The position numbers were made by a program, and so were the translations under genes. From positions 1,392,001 through 1,456,000 of the forward strand of contig NZ_CP021645.1 in the NCBI RefSeq assembly GCF_006384975.1: a DNA stretch of 64,000 nt. Reading direction: 5' to 3'. This stretch comes from Pseudomonas oryzihabitans (lineage in GTDB: Bacteria; Pseudomonadota; Gammaproteobacteria; Pseudomonadales; Pseudomonadaceae). Positions within the stretch are counted from its first letter, which is position 1. Each line of letters starts with the position of its first letter. This document shows, in pieces, positions 57,152-64,000 of this stretch. Below the pieces are notes generated by a model. That model ran no database searches and was not told the DNA's origin. It saw nothing but the letters and a program-made list of their open reading frames with translations.

Positions 57152-57418
57152 TTAGCCGAGCACGGCGCTGCGCAAGACGTCCGGGCTGACCGCCCGTGCC
57201 TGGTAACGCACCGAGACCGGGCCGTAGGCCTTGGAATCGAGGATGCGATCCCAACCGACGGGAGTCACCTGCTGGACAGGTGCGATATCCGCCTCCGCCA
57301 CCTTCGACTGCGGGATGACCTGGTTGCGACGCTCGTTGAGTTCGCTGGCCATGGCGGCATAGCTGGCAGTGCTGAGCATGGCGAGGGCGGCCATCTTGTT
57401 GAAGACGTTCATGGACAT
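57152..57418 (-). CDS. small secreted protein of unknown function
   Basis: An 88-residue protein with a likely Sec signal peptide (FNKMAALAMLSTASYAAMAS), leaving a mature part of about 65 residues: ELNERRNQVIPQSKVAEADI, then a C-terminal SVRYQARAVSPDVL. It has no cysteines. AGGAGG lies 7 bases before the ATG, strong support for translation. I do not recognise the family. Confidence 0.68.
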   Translation of the reverse strand: MSMNVFNKMAALAMLSTASYAAMASELNERRNQVIPQSKVAEADIAPVQQVTPVGWDRILDSKAYGPVSVRYQARAVSPDVLRSAVLG

Positions 57419-57584
57419 GATGATTCCTCCTGTCGAAGACTCGGGCCTGGCGTCGCCACAAGGAAGCGGTCTGGCGTCAGTGACAGCTTCACTGTGCGCC
57501 TCGCTGTCTTAACGCCGTCTTAACCCCTCTGAACCCTACCTGAACGACTGCGACAACCTGCCCCAGGCGATGGCCACTGGCCAA

Positions 57585-57598
57585 TTGATCTGGATCAG
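57585..57598 (+). promoter_or_regulatory. Anr/FNR-type box upstream of the cytochrome bd operon
   Basis: TTGATCTGGATCAG fits TTGAT-N4-ATCAA with one mismatch (last A is G). It lies 81 bases before the cydP ATG, at a distance suited to activation under low oxygen by Anr. Confidence 0.6.
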
Positions 57599-57678
57599 TT
57601 TTGCCCAGGGCCAGCAGGCGCATCCTGCATGCAGCCGCCACTCCGCCCTGGAGGGGCGCCACGGCTCGCGAGGTCGCC

Positions 57679-57822
57679 ATGAACGGACGCCTGGTCAAGG
57701 AATTGCTGGTCATCCTGCTGCTCAAGCTGGCGTTGCTCATGGTGATCAAGAGCCTCTGGTTCAGCGCCCCCACGGTCCCGCTCGACGCCGTCCAGGCGGT
57801 CAGCGCCCACCTGCTGGACTAG
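57679..57822 (+). CDS. cydP: CydP-like small membrane protein of the cyd operon
   Basis: A 47-residue protein with a single membrane helix (LLVILLLKLALLMVIKSLWF) and an N-terminal MNGRLVKE. Short proteins of this kind, called CydP, sit before cydA in Pseudomonas and related bacteria and are taken as accessory subunits or assembly factors. The ATG at 57679 fits; the longer frame upstream is not protein-like. cydA starts 33 bases on. Confidence 0.75.
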   Translation: MNGRLVKELLVILLLKLALLMVIKSLWFSAPTVPLDAVQAVSAHLLD

Positions 57823-57855
57823 TACCCCTTTCTTTTAGTTGAGGAGATTGCCGGG

Positions 57856-59469
57856 ATGATCTCGGAATCCGTCGTGGACCTGTCACGCCTGCAATTCGGC
57901 ATGACCGCGCTGTATCACTTCATCTTCGTGCCCCTGACCCTGGGGCTGGTGGTGATCCTGGGGATCATGGAGTCGGTCTATGTGATGACCGGCAAACAGG
58001 TATACAAGGACATGACCCAGTTCTGGGGCAAGCTGTTCGGCATCAACTTCGCCCTGGGCGTCACCACCGGCCTGACCATGGAGTTCCAGTTCGGCACCAA
58101 CTGGGCCTATTACTCCCACTACGTCGGCGACATCTTCGGCGCGCCCCTGGCCATCGAGGGCCTGATGGCCTTCTTCCTGGAATCGACGCTGATCGGCCTA
58201 TTCTTCTTCGGCTGGGATCGGCTCTCCAAGGGCCAGCACCTCTTGGTGACCTGGCTGGTGGCCCTGGGCTCGAATCTCTCGGCCCTGTGGATCTTGGTGG
58301 CCAATGGCTGGATGCAGAATCCGGTCGGCGCCGAATTCAACTACCTGACCATGCGCATGGAGCTCACGGACTTCGGGGCCCTGCTGCTCAATCCCGTCGC
58401 CCAGGTGAAGTTCGTCCATACCGTGGCCTCGGGCTATGTCACCGGCGCCATCTTCGTGCTGGCCATCTCCAGCTACTACCTGCTCAAGGGTCGCGACATC
58501 GGCTTCGCCCGGCGCTCCTTCGCCGTGGCCGCCGCCTTCGGCATGGCCGCGGTGCTATCGGTGATCGTACTGGGCGACGAATCCGGCTATCGCGTGGGCG
58601 AGGTACAGAAGGTCAAGCTGGCCGCCATCGAAGCCGAATGGAACACCGAAGAAGCCCCCGCCTCCTTCACCCTGTTCGGCATTCCCAACCAGCAGGAGAT
58701 GCGCACCGACTATGCGGTGAAGATCCCCTACCTGATGGGCCTGATCGCCACCCGCTCCACCACCGAGCCGGTCACCGGCATCAAGGATCTGGTCAAGCAA
58801 TACGAGGTGCGTATCCGCAACGGCGCCCTGGCCTATGCGCTGCTGGAGCAGCTACGCGCCGGTAACGATACGGCCGCCACTCGCGCCGCCTTCGACGCCC
58901 GCAAGCACGACCTCGGCTATGGCCTGCTGCTGAAGAAGTACGTGAACGATCCCACCACGGCCACGCCCGAACAGGTGCGCCAGGCCGCCCTGGACACCAT
59001 TCCCGGCGTCGCCAGCCTGTTCTGGACCTTCCGCATCATGGTCGCCAGTGGCGTGCTGATGCTGGCGCTGTTCGTCTGCGCCTTCTGGGCCTCGACCCGC
59101 CGCAACGAACTCCAGAAGCCCTGGCTGCTGAAGTGGGCGCTAATCAGCCTGCCCTTGCCCTGGATCGCCACCCAGACCGGTTGGTGGGTCGCCGAGCACG
59201 GTCGCCAGCCCTGGACCATCAGCGAGGTGCTGCCCACGCATCTGTCGGCCTCGACCCTGGCTGCGGGCGACCTGCTGGGTTCCATCGGCGCCCTGGTGGC
59301 CTTCTACACCCTGCTGTTGATCGTCGAGCTCTACCTGATGATCCGCTTCGCCCGCCGCGGCCCGAGCAGCCTGCATACCGGCCGCTACTTCCACGAACGC
59401 GCCGCCCAGGTGGGCGACGCCCTGCGTCAGGCCGCCGTAGCCAAACCCGCTACTCCGGCCAACGTCTGA
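57856..59469 (+). CDS. cydA: cytochrome bd ubiquinol oxidase subunit I
   Basis: A 537-residue inner-membrane oxidase subunit, reducing oxygen with ubiquinol. His21 in TALYHFIF is the haem ligand region; the central segment KLAAIEAEW to [10 protein letters not shown] is the long Q-loop as in E. coli CydA, including [12 protein letters not shown] and [19 protein letters not shown]. So this is a true long-Q-loop bd-I type rather than the short-loop cyanide-insensitive CioA usual in P. aeruginosa. GAGGAG lies upstream. It sits in a cydP-A-B-X-ybgE operon. Confidence 0.95.
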   Translation: MISESVVDLSRLQFGMTALYHFIFVPLTLGLVVILGIMESVYVMTGKQVYKDMTQFWGKLFGINFALGVTTGLTMEFQFGTNWAYYSHYVGDIFGAPLAIEGLMAFFLESTLIGLFFFGWDRLSKGQHLLVTWLVALGSNLSALWILVANGWMQNPVGAEFNYLTMRMELTDFGALLLNPVAQVKFVHTVASGYVTGAIFVLAISSYYLLKGRDIGFARRSFAVAAAFGMAAVLSVIVLGDESGYRVGEVQKVKLAAIEAEWNTEEAPASFTLFGIPNQQEMRTDYAVKIPYLMGLIATRSTTEPVTGIKDLVKQYEVRIRNGALAYALLEQLRAGNDTAATRAAFDARKHDLGYGLLLKKYVNDPTTATPEQVRQAALDTIPGVASLFWTFRIMVASGVLMLALFVCAFWASTRRNELQKPWLLKWALISLPLPWIATQTGWWVAEHGRQPWTISEVLPTHLSASTLAAGDLLGSIGALVAFYTLLLIVELYLMIRFARRGPSSLHTGRYFHERAAQVGDALRQAAVAKPATPANV

Positions 59470-59479
59470 GGAGACCGCC

Positions 59480-60619
59480 ATGTTCGACTACGAAGTGCTC
59501 AAGCTCAGCTGGTGGGTACTGATCGGCGTATTGCTGATCGGCTTCGCCCTCACCGATGGCTTCGACATGGGCGCCATGATCCTGATGCCGCTGATCGGCA
59601 AGACCGACAAGGAACGCCGCGCCGCCATCAACAGCATCGCTCCGCACTGGGATGGCAACCAGGTGTGGTTCATCACCGCGGGCGGCGCCCTCTTCGCCGC
59701 CTGGCCGCTGGTCTATGCCACCGCCTTCTCCGGGCTCTACTGGGCGCTGCTGCTGGTGCTCTTCGCTCTGTTCCTGCGCCCGGTGGGCTTCGACTACCGC
59801 AGCAAGCTGGACAACCCCCGCTGGCGCAACGCCTGGGATTGGGGGCTGTTCGCCGGTAGCCTGGTCCCGGCGCTGGTGTTCGGCGTAGCCTTCGGCAACC
59901 TCTTCCAGGGCGTGCCCTTCCAACTCGACGACACCCTGAGAACCACCTACAGCGGCAGCTTCTTCGCCCTGCTCAATCCCTTCGCCCTGCTCTGCGGGCT
60001 GGTCAGCCTGGCCATGCTCTGCGCCCATGGCGGCGCCTGGCTGATGCTGCGTACCCACCAGGCCCTGGGCGAGCGTGCCCGGCGCGCCACCGGCCTCTGC
60101 GCCCTGCTCCACCTGGCCACCTTCGGCCTGGCCGGGGTCTGGCTGGCGTACGGCTTCGAGGGCTACCTGCTGGTCAGCCAGGGCGATCCGGGCAGCGCCC
60201 TGAATCCGCTGCACAAGGTGGTGACCGCCGGCAATCCGGGTTGGCTGGCCAACTATCATGCCCAGCCGCTAACGCTGCTCGCCCCAGTGCTGGCGGTACT
60301 CGGCAGTGTGCTGGCCCTGCTCGGCAGCAGTTGGCGCCAGGCAGGCCTGGCCTTCGCCGGCACCGCCCTGGCCATCGTCGGCACTATCGCCACCGCCGGC
60401 TGCGCGCTGTTTCCCTTCGTGCTGCCGTCGAGCCTGGACCTGGCGTCGAGTCTCACCATCTGGGACGCCGTTTCCAGCCAGCGCACCCTGGGCATCATGT
60501 TCGTCGCCGCGGCGATCTTCGTGCCCATCATCCTGGCCTACACCCTGTGGAGCTACCGGCGGATGTGGGGCAAGGTCGACGACCGCTTCATCGACGCCAA
60601 CCCCCACGGCCTCTACTGA
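59480..60619 (+). CDS. cydB: cytochrome bd ubiquinol oxidase subunit II
   Basis: A 379-residue, multi-helix subunit. The N-terminus [20 protein letters not shown] and the [15 protein letters not shown] segment, then [19 protein letters not shown], are highly typical of CydB. The C-terminus has [12 protein letters not shown]. Length matches E. coli CydB. It begins 10 bases after cydA with GAGGAG before the ATG, and is followed by cydX. Confidence 0.96.
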   Translation: MFDYEVLKLSWWVLIGVLLIGFALTDGFDMGAMILMPLIGKTDKERRAAINSIAPHWDGNQVWFITAGGALFAAWPLVYATAFSGLYWALLLVLFALFLRPVGFDYRSKLDNPRWRNAWDWGLFAGSLVPALVFGVAFGNLFQGVPFQLDDTLRTTYSGSFFALLNPFALLCGLVSLAMLCAHGGAWLMLRTHQALGERARRATGLCALLHLATFGLAGVWLAYGFEGYLLVSQGDPGSALNPLHKVVTAGNPGWLANYHAQPLTLLAPVLAVLGSVLALLGSSWRQAGLAFAGTALAIVGTIATAGCALFPFVLPSSLDLASSLTIWDAVSSQRTLGIMFVAAAIFVPIILAYTLWSYRRMWGKVDDRFIDANPHGLY

Positions 60620-60645
60620 TCGAGCCACCTTCAAGGAGATTCGCC

Positions 60646-60762
60646 ATGTGGTACTTCACCTGGATTCTCGGTGTCCTGCTCGCCGCGAGCTTTGGCATCA
60701 TCAACGCCCTCTGGCTGGAAAGCACCCGGGAGCTGGACGTCCATGACGATGCCGAATGCTGA
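60646..60762 (+). CDS. cydX: cytochrome bd small subunit CydX
   Basis: A 38-residue single-helix protein: MWYFTWILGVLLAASFGIIN, then ALWLESTRELDVHDDAEC. It closely follows the CydX pattern (MWYFxWILG..LA...I.NALWLE). CydX stabilises the CydAB haem site. AAGGAG lies 7 bases upstream. The stop overlaps the next gene by 20 bases. Confidence 0.93.
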   Translation: MWYFTWILGVLLAASFGIINALWLESTRELDVHDDAEC

Positions 60763-61045
60763 AGCTCTGCCCCGCGTCCACCCGCTCGGGCGGACGCTGT
60801 CCCTGCTGCTAGCGGCGCCCCTAGCACTGCTGCTGCTGATCCACCCTGGGTTGATGCTCGACACCAGCGGCCACTACAGCCATCCGCTGCTGATGGCGGT
60901 GATGCTCGGTGTCTCCGCCGGGCTGGTCCACGGCGTCGGCTTCGTACCACGGCTGTGGCTGTGGCGGCTGCTGTTCGGACCGGTGGTGGGCTGGCCGTTG
61001 CTGGTGCTGGGCTATGCGCTGCTGCTCAAGGCCCAACTGGGCTGA
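60743..61045 (+). CDS. ybgE: cyd operon protein YbgE
   Basis: A 100-residue membrane protein with three hydrophobic segments (LSLLLAAPLALLLLIHP, MAVMLGVSAGLVHGVGF, WPLLVLGYALLLKAQ). Position and the HGVGFVPR/WLWRLLF signature match YbgE of cyd operons; its function is not settled. The ATG at 60743 overlaps cydX; ATG 60749 is also possible. Confidence 0.82.
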   Translation: MTMPNAEALPRVHPLGRTLSLLLAAPLALLLLIHPGLMLDTSGHYSHPLLMAVMLGVSAGLVHGVGFVPRLWLWRLLFGPVVGWPLLVLGYALLLKAQLG

Positions 61046-61166
61046 TTTAGACCGACAATAAACGTCTGGCACGCCAACGGGCTCGCGCCGCCGCGCCAGA
61101 CGCGGCGCTACCCACAGGCGGCAATGCCGCCGATCCCGCCAGTCATCCCGCACACTAGCTTGACTA

Positions 61167-61193
61167 TTAAGCTTCTCCGCCACCTGCCGACAC
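61167..61193 (+). promoter_or_regulatory. FliA (sigma28)-like promoter for the NIT-domain MCP
   Basis: TTAAGCTT, an 11-base spacer, then GCCGACAC; 6 of 8 matches in each half to TAAAGTTT-N11-GCCGATAA. It ends 81 bases before the MCP ATG. Confidence 0.45.
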
Positions 61194-61274
61194 GCCGGAA
61201 AGGCCAGCGCACTGCTTGGCCGCCCACCGCCTTCATGCCCGCCGCGCGACCGTTCGACGCCAGAGAATCGACCC

Positions 61275-63236
61275 ATGCTCAGGAATGCCCCGCTCAGTAC
61301 CAAGCTCCTGTTGATCCTGCTCTTGCCGTTGGCCGGTTTTCTGGTGATTTCCAGTCTCTATACCGCCGAGCGCTATCGGACGCTCAAGGACATGCAACAC
61401 ACCGTGACCGCCAGCGCCGCCGCCCAGCGCATCAGCGCCGTGGTCACCCGTCTGCAGCGCGAACGCGGCGCCAGTGGGGTGTTCCTCGGCAGCGGCGGCA
61501 AGGCGATGCAGGACAAGCTCAAGAGCTTCCGCCAGGACAGCGACCAGGCCCAGAGCGACCTGCGGGCCGTGGCCAGCAGCGACGATGCCGCCCTCCAAAG
61601 CGTATTGCGCACCCTGGACGGCTTGCCTGAGCTGCGGACCAAGGTCGACGGCCTGGGGCTCAACAGCACCCAGTCCGGTACCGCCTATACCGACCTCATC
61701 AAGGCGCTGATCGGCTACACCCACGCCCTCGAAGCCGGGGTCGAGGACTCGGCCATCCTGCGTGCGCTGGGTGCCCTGAACCTGTTCGTCGAGATAAAGG
61801 AAAGAGCGGGCCGCGAGCGGGTACTCCTGGGCCTGGCGTTCAACCAGAATCGCTTCGACGCCGCCCTGCTGTCGCGCTTCGCGCGCAATCTGGGCGAATT
61901 TTCCGCCTATGCCGATGCCTTCCAGCGCAAGGCCACGCCGGCATTCATCCAACAACTCGACGCCGCCTTCAAACAACCCAGCGCCCGGGAGGTCAGCCGC
62001 CTGCAGCAACTGGCGTTCGAGATCCCCCTGGGCGATCCCCTGGGCGTCAAGCCCGAGGATTGGTTCAACCTCGCCACCCAGCGCATCGACCTGATGAGTG
62101 CCGTGGAAAATGACCTAGGAGCCAGTGTCAGCGTCCTCGCCGAACAAGCCCGTGCCCGCGCCAGCCGTGACCTCTGGACCACCCTCGGCCTAGTGCTGGT
62201 AGTGCTGGTAGCCGTGTCGGCGCTGGCCTGGGCGATCATTCGCAACATCAAGCAGGCGGTCGACCAGGTCAACGGCACCCTGACCCGCCTGGCCACCCGT
62301 GACCTCACCGCGCGCTGCGCCTACCAAGGCCGCGATGAGTTCGGCACCATCACCGGCAATCTCAATCTCATGAGCCAGGAGCTCGGCCAGGTGATCCAGG
62401 AAATCGGCGCGGCCACCATGCAGGTCGCCACCGCCGCCGAAGAAGCCTCTGCGGTCGCCGTCCAGACCAGCCAGAACGTCGCCCAGCAGCGCCTGGGCAC
62501 CGACCAGGTGGCCACCGCCATCGCCGAGATGAGCGCGACCGTGAAGGATGTCGCCCGCAGCACCACCGAGGCCGCCGAAGGCTCGCGGCAGGTCGAGGGC
62601 AATACCAGCCAGGGTCGCCGCGAATTGCAGGCCACCATCAGCCTGGTGCAAGGCCTGTCGGTACAGGCCGAGCGCACCTCGGCGATCATCGCCGAGCTCA
62701 AGCAGGAGAGCGATTCCATCTCCTCGGTGCTGGACGTGATCCGCGGTATCGCCGAACAGACCAATCTACTGGCACTCAACGCTGCCATCGAGGCCGCCCG
62801 CGCCGGCGAGGCGGGCCGCGGCTTCGCCGTGGTAGCCGACGAGGTGCGCGCCCTGGCGCAAAAGACCCAGCAGTCCACCGGCAACATCCAACAGATGATC
62901 AGCCATTTGCAGACCGGCTCCGACCGCGCCACCCAAGCCATGCAGGAAACCCTGAGCCAGGTACAGACCGGCGCCAGCAACGTGGTGCGGGCCGGCGAGT
63001 TGCTCGGCGAGATCGCCGAGGGCGTGACCCTGATCAACGACCGTACCATCCAGGTGGCCTCCGCTGCCGAGCAGCAGAGCCAGGTCGCTGAAGAGATCAG
63101 CCGCAACGTCAACGACATCAACGACCTGGTGATCCAGGTCAGCGCCGGTGCCGAGCAGACCGCCGTCACCAGCCGCGAGCTGGCCCGCCTGGCCGAGCAG
63201 CAGCAGTCGCTGGTGGGGCGCTTCCAGGTAGCCTGA
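61275..63236 (+). CDS. methyl-accepting chemotaxis protein with NIT sensor domain
   Basis: A 653-residue receptor. A first helix (about 10-28) is followed by a periplasmic region of about 270 residues that looks like the NIT (nitrate/nitrite sensing) helical domain: [17 protein letters not shown] and [19 protein letters not shown] are characteristic arginine-rich helices. A second helix near 300-320, HAMP ([17 protein letters not shown]) and the signalling domain with the [20 protein letters not shown] tip follow. By analogy to McpN-type receptors it may sense nitrate; this is inference. No cheW is adjacent. Confidence 0.9.
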   Translation: MLRNAPLSTKLLLILLLPLAGFLVISSLYTAERYRTLKDMQHTVTASAAAQRISAVVTRLQRERGASGVFLGSGGKAMQDKLKSFRQDSDQAQSDLRAVASSDDAALQSVLRTLDGLPELRTKVDGLGLNSTQSGTAYTDLIKALIGYTHALEAGVEDSAILRALGALNLFVEIKERAGRERVLLGLAFNQNRFDAALLSRFARNLGEFSAYADAFQRKATPAFIQQLDAAFKQPSAREVSRLQQLAFEIPLGDPLGVKPEDWFNLATQRIDLMSAVENDLGASVSVLAEQARARASRDLWTTLGLVLVVLVAVSALAWAIIRNIKQAVDQVNGTLTRLATRDLTARCAYQGRDEFGTITGNLNLMSQELGQVIQEIGAATMQVATAAEEASAVAVQTSQNVAQQRLGTDQVATAIAEMSATVKDVARSTTEAAEGSRQVEGNTSQGRRELQATISLVQGLSVQAERTSAIIAELKQESDSISSVLDVIRGIAEQTNLLALNAAIEAARAGEAGRGFAVVADEVRALAQKTQQSTGNIQQMISHLQTGSDRATQAMQETLSQVQTGASNVVRAGELLGEIAEGVTLINDRTIQVASAAEQQSQVAEEISRNVNDINDLVIQVSAGAEQTAVTSRELARLAEQQQSLVGRFQVA

Positions 63237-63448
63237 GCGGTTCCAGCGCGAGCGCTCGTCGCAGAGCGCCTGCGCCACGGTAGAGCGACGCCGCGGCACT
63301 TTTTCAATAACGGCTCGCCAGGCGTCGCAAGTCGTTGATCTAAGGAAGTGAGGCGCGAAGACGCAATTGCGCTCACAATGGGCTCCTGGGCATCCCGCGT
63401 GCGGGTGTACGCTCATCAACGGTAAAAAGGCTCGGTCCCCGCAATACG

Positions 63449-64000
63449 ATGGCAACGACAAAGCAACAGGGTGTGGCCTGGTTCGTCGACGGCGCTTACG
63501 CTTTGAGCGCCTGGAACGGTTCCGTATCCAACGCTAAATTCGATTATCTCAAGCTCCGCCAATTTATCGAACAGGATGCGGGAGAACGCATCGGCGACGC
63601 CTACTACTTCAACTGCGATAGCGATCCGCCCACTATCGCCCAGACCAACTTCAATAAATTCCTCAGCTCGGCCCCACCCAAGGGCGCCGGGTTGAGGGTC
63701 AAGCTCTATTGGCTGCAAAGCAAAAGCCACGAGTGGCCCGCGTCGGCAGGTGGCGGGCCGATTCTGCATCCCGTGACGGGCGAGCAGTACACGACGAAAA
63801 GTCAGAAAGGCGTCGATGTTGGCTTGGCGTTCAATCTCATGCGCTCCCACACGAAGCGCGGTTGGAAGAAGCTTTACCTGGTGGCAGGCGACGGCGACTT
63901 CCATGAGGTCGTCCAGCACCTGGTGGAAAACGAGGGCGTCGAAGTCACGGTGATCGGCGCCCATTTTTCGATCAGTGGCGAGATCGCCCCCTACGTTCGG
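63449..64000 (+). CDS. NYN-domain protein (LabA/DUF88-type), partial at window end
   Basis: The first 184 codons of a gene that runs past the window end. MATTKQQGVAWFVDGAYALS gives the first acidic strand of a NYN ribonuclease fold; TTKSQKGVDVGLAFNLM and LVAGDGDFHEVVQHLVENEG give the following metal-site aspartates. Such proteins are PIN-like nucleases or regulators of RNA decay. No ribosome binding site is obvious, so the ATG is the best but unproven start. Its C-terminal part is outside view. Confidence 0.8.
   Translation, partial: MATTKQQGVAWFVDGAYALSAWNGSVSNAKFDYLKLRQFIEQDAGERIGDAYYFNCDSDPPTIAQTNFNKFLSSAPPKGAGLRVKLYWLQSKSHEWPASAGGGPILHPVTGEQYTTKSQKGVDVGLAFNLMRSHTKRGWKKLYLVAGDGDFHEVVQHLVENEGVEVTVIGAHFSISGEIAPYVR

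Noticed and set aside
1..64000. CRISPR arrays, rRNA and tRNA genes
   Set aside because: No regularly spaced repeats, conserved rRNA blocks or cloverleaf sequences were recognised by eye; a dedicated scan was not possible.

Overview
The window is GC-rich gammaproteobacterial chromosome. It looks like a Pseudomonas, possibly of the P. oryzihabitans/psychrotolerans type (inference, not tested). Supporting signs are a full hut regulon with HutC operators, a cydP-cydABX-ybgE cytochrome bd operon behind an Anr-type box, a DUF2790 small secreted protein, CheW/MCP genes, and strong third-position GC in core genes. Two AT-rich blocks (about 15.92-18.9 kb and 28.4-32.3 kb) stand out as acquired DNA. 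No rRNA, tRNA, CRISPR array or intact insertion sequence was seen.

Layout. 0-2 kb: ridA and mmsA. 2.1-15.2 kb: histidine/urocanate utilisation, with hutU, an NCS1 transporter, hutI and hutG in a coupled operon; hutF divergent from hutC-hutD; a histidine-type ABC transporter; and a HutH-family gene. Three HutC-like palindromes (near 2.18, 8.85 and 10.45 kb) tie the cluster together. Two of them sit 8 bp downstream of sigma54-like promoters. The HutH-family protein lacks the Ala-Ser-Gly tripeptide that forms the MIO cofactor.

15.3-19.35 kb: a PIN-domain gene and a gene with a PD-(D/E)xK-like motif, inserted between a truncated dehydrogenase and a truncated, frameshifted MFS gene. 19.6-24.6 kb: the DabA/DabB inorganic-carbon transporter with a divergent LysR regulator. 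24.6-27.7 kb: a PAP2-phosphatase autotransporter. 28.0-32.0 kb: a NUDIX gene, then a two-gene cassette of an SPPY-type DNA methyltransferase and a GHKL ATPase, a candidate MORC-like restriction or defence system.

32.4-45.5 kb: rlhA; an IclR/HbpS-like/MFS group; a LuxR, aldonolactone oxidase, NCS1 permease and SDR catabolic cluster; a DUF1993 gene; a NIPSNAP pseudogene; and an unusual MmgE/PrpD protein with a twin-arginine leader, divergent from a LysR gene. 46-50.5 kb: MCP-cheW behind a FliA-like promoter, a GIY-YIG protein and rlmE. 50.7-57.4 kb: an FAD oxidoreductase and a TrmH methyltransferase, a DUF2790 protein, a GNAT acetyltransferase, a hybrid histidine kinase and a small secreted protein. 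57.6-61.0 kb: the cytochrome bd operon. 61-64 kb: a NIT-domain chemoreceptor behind a second FliA-like promoter, and an NYN-domain gene that runs off the window.
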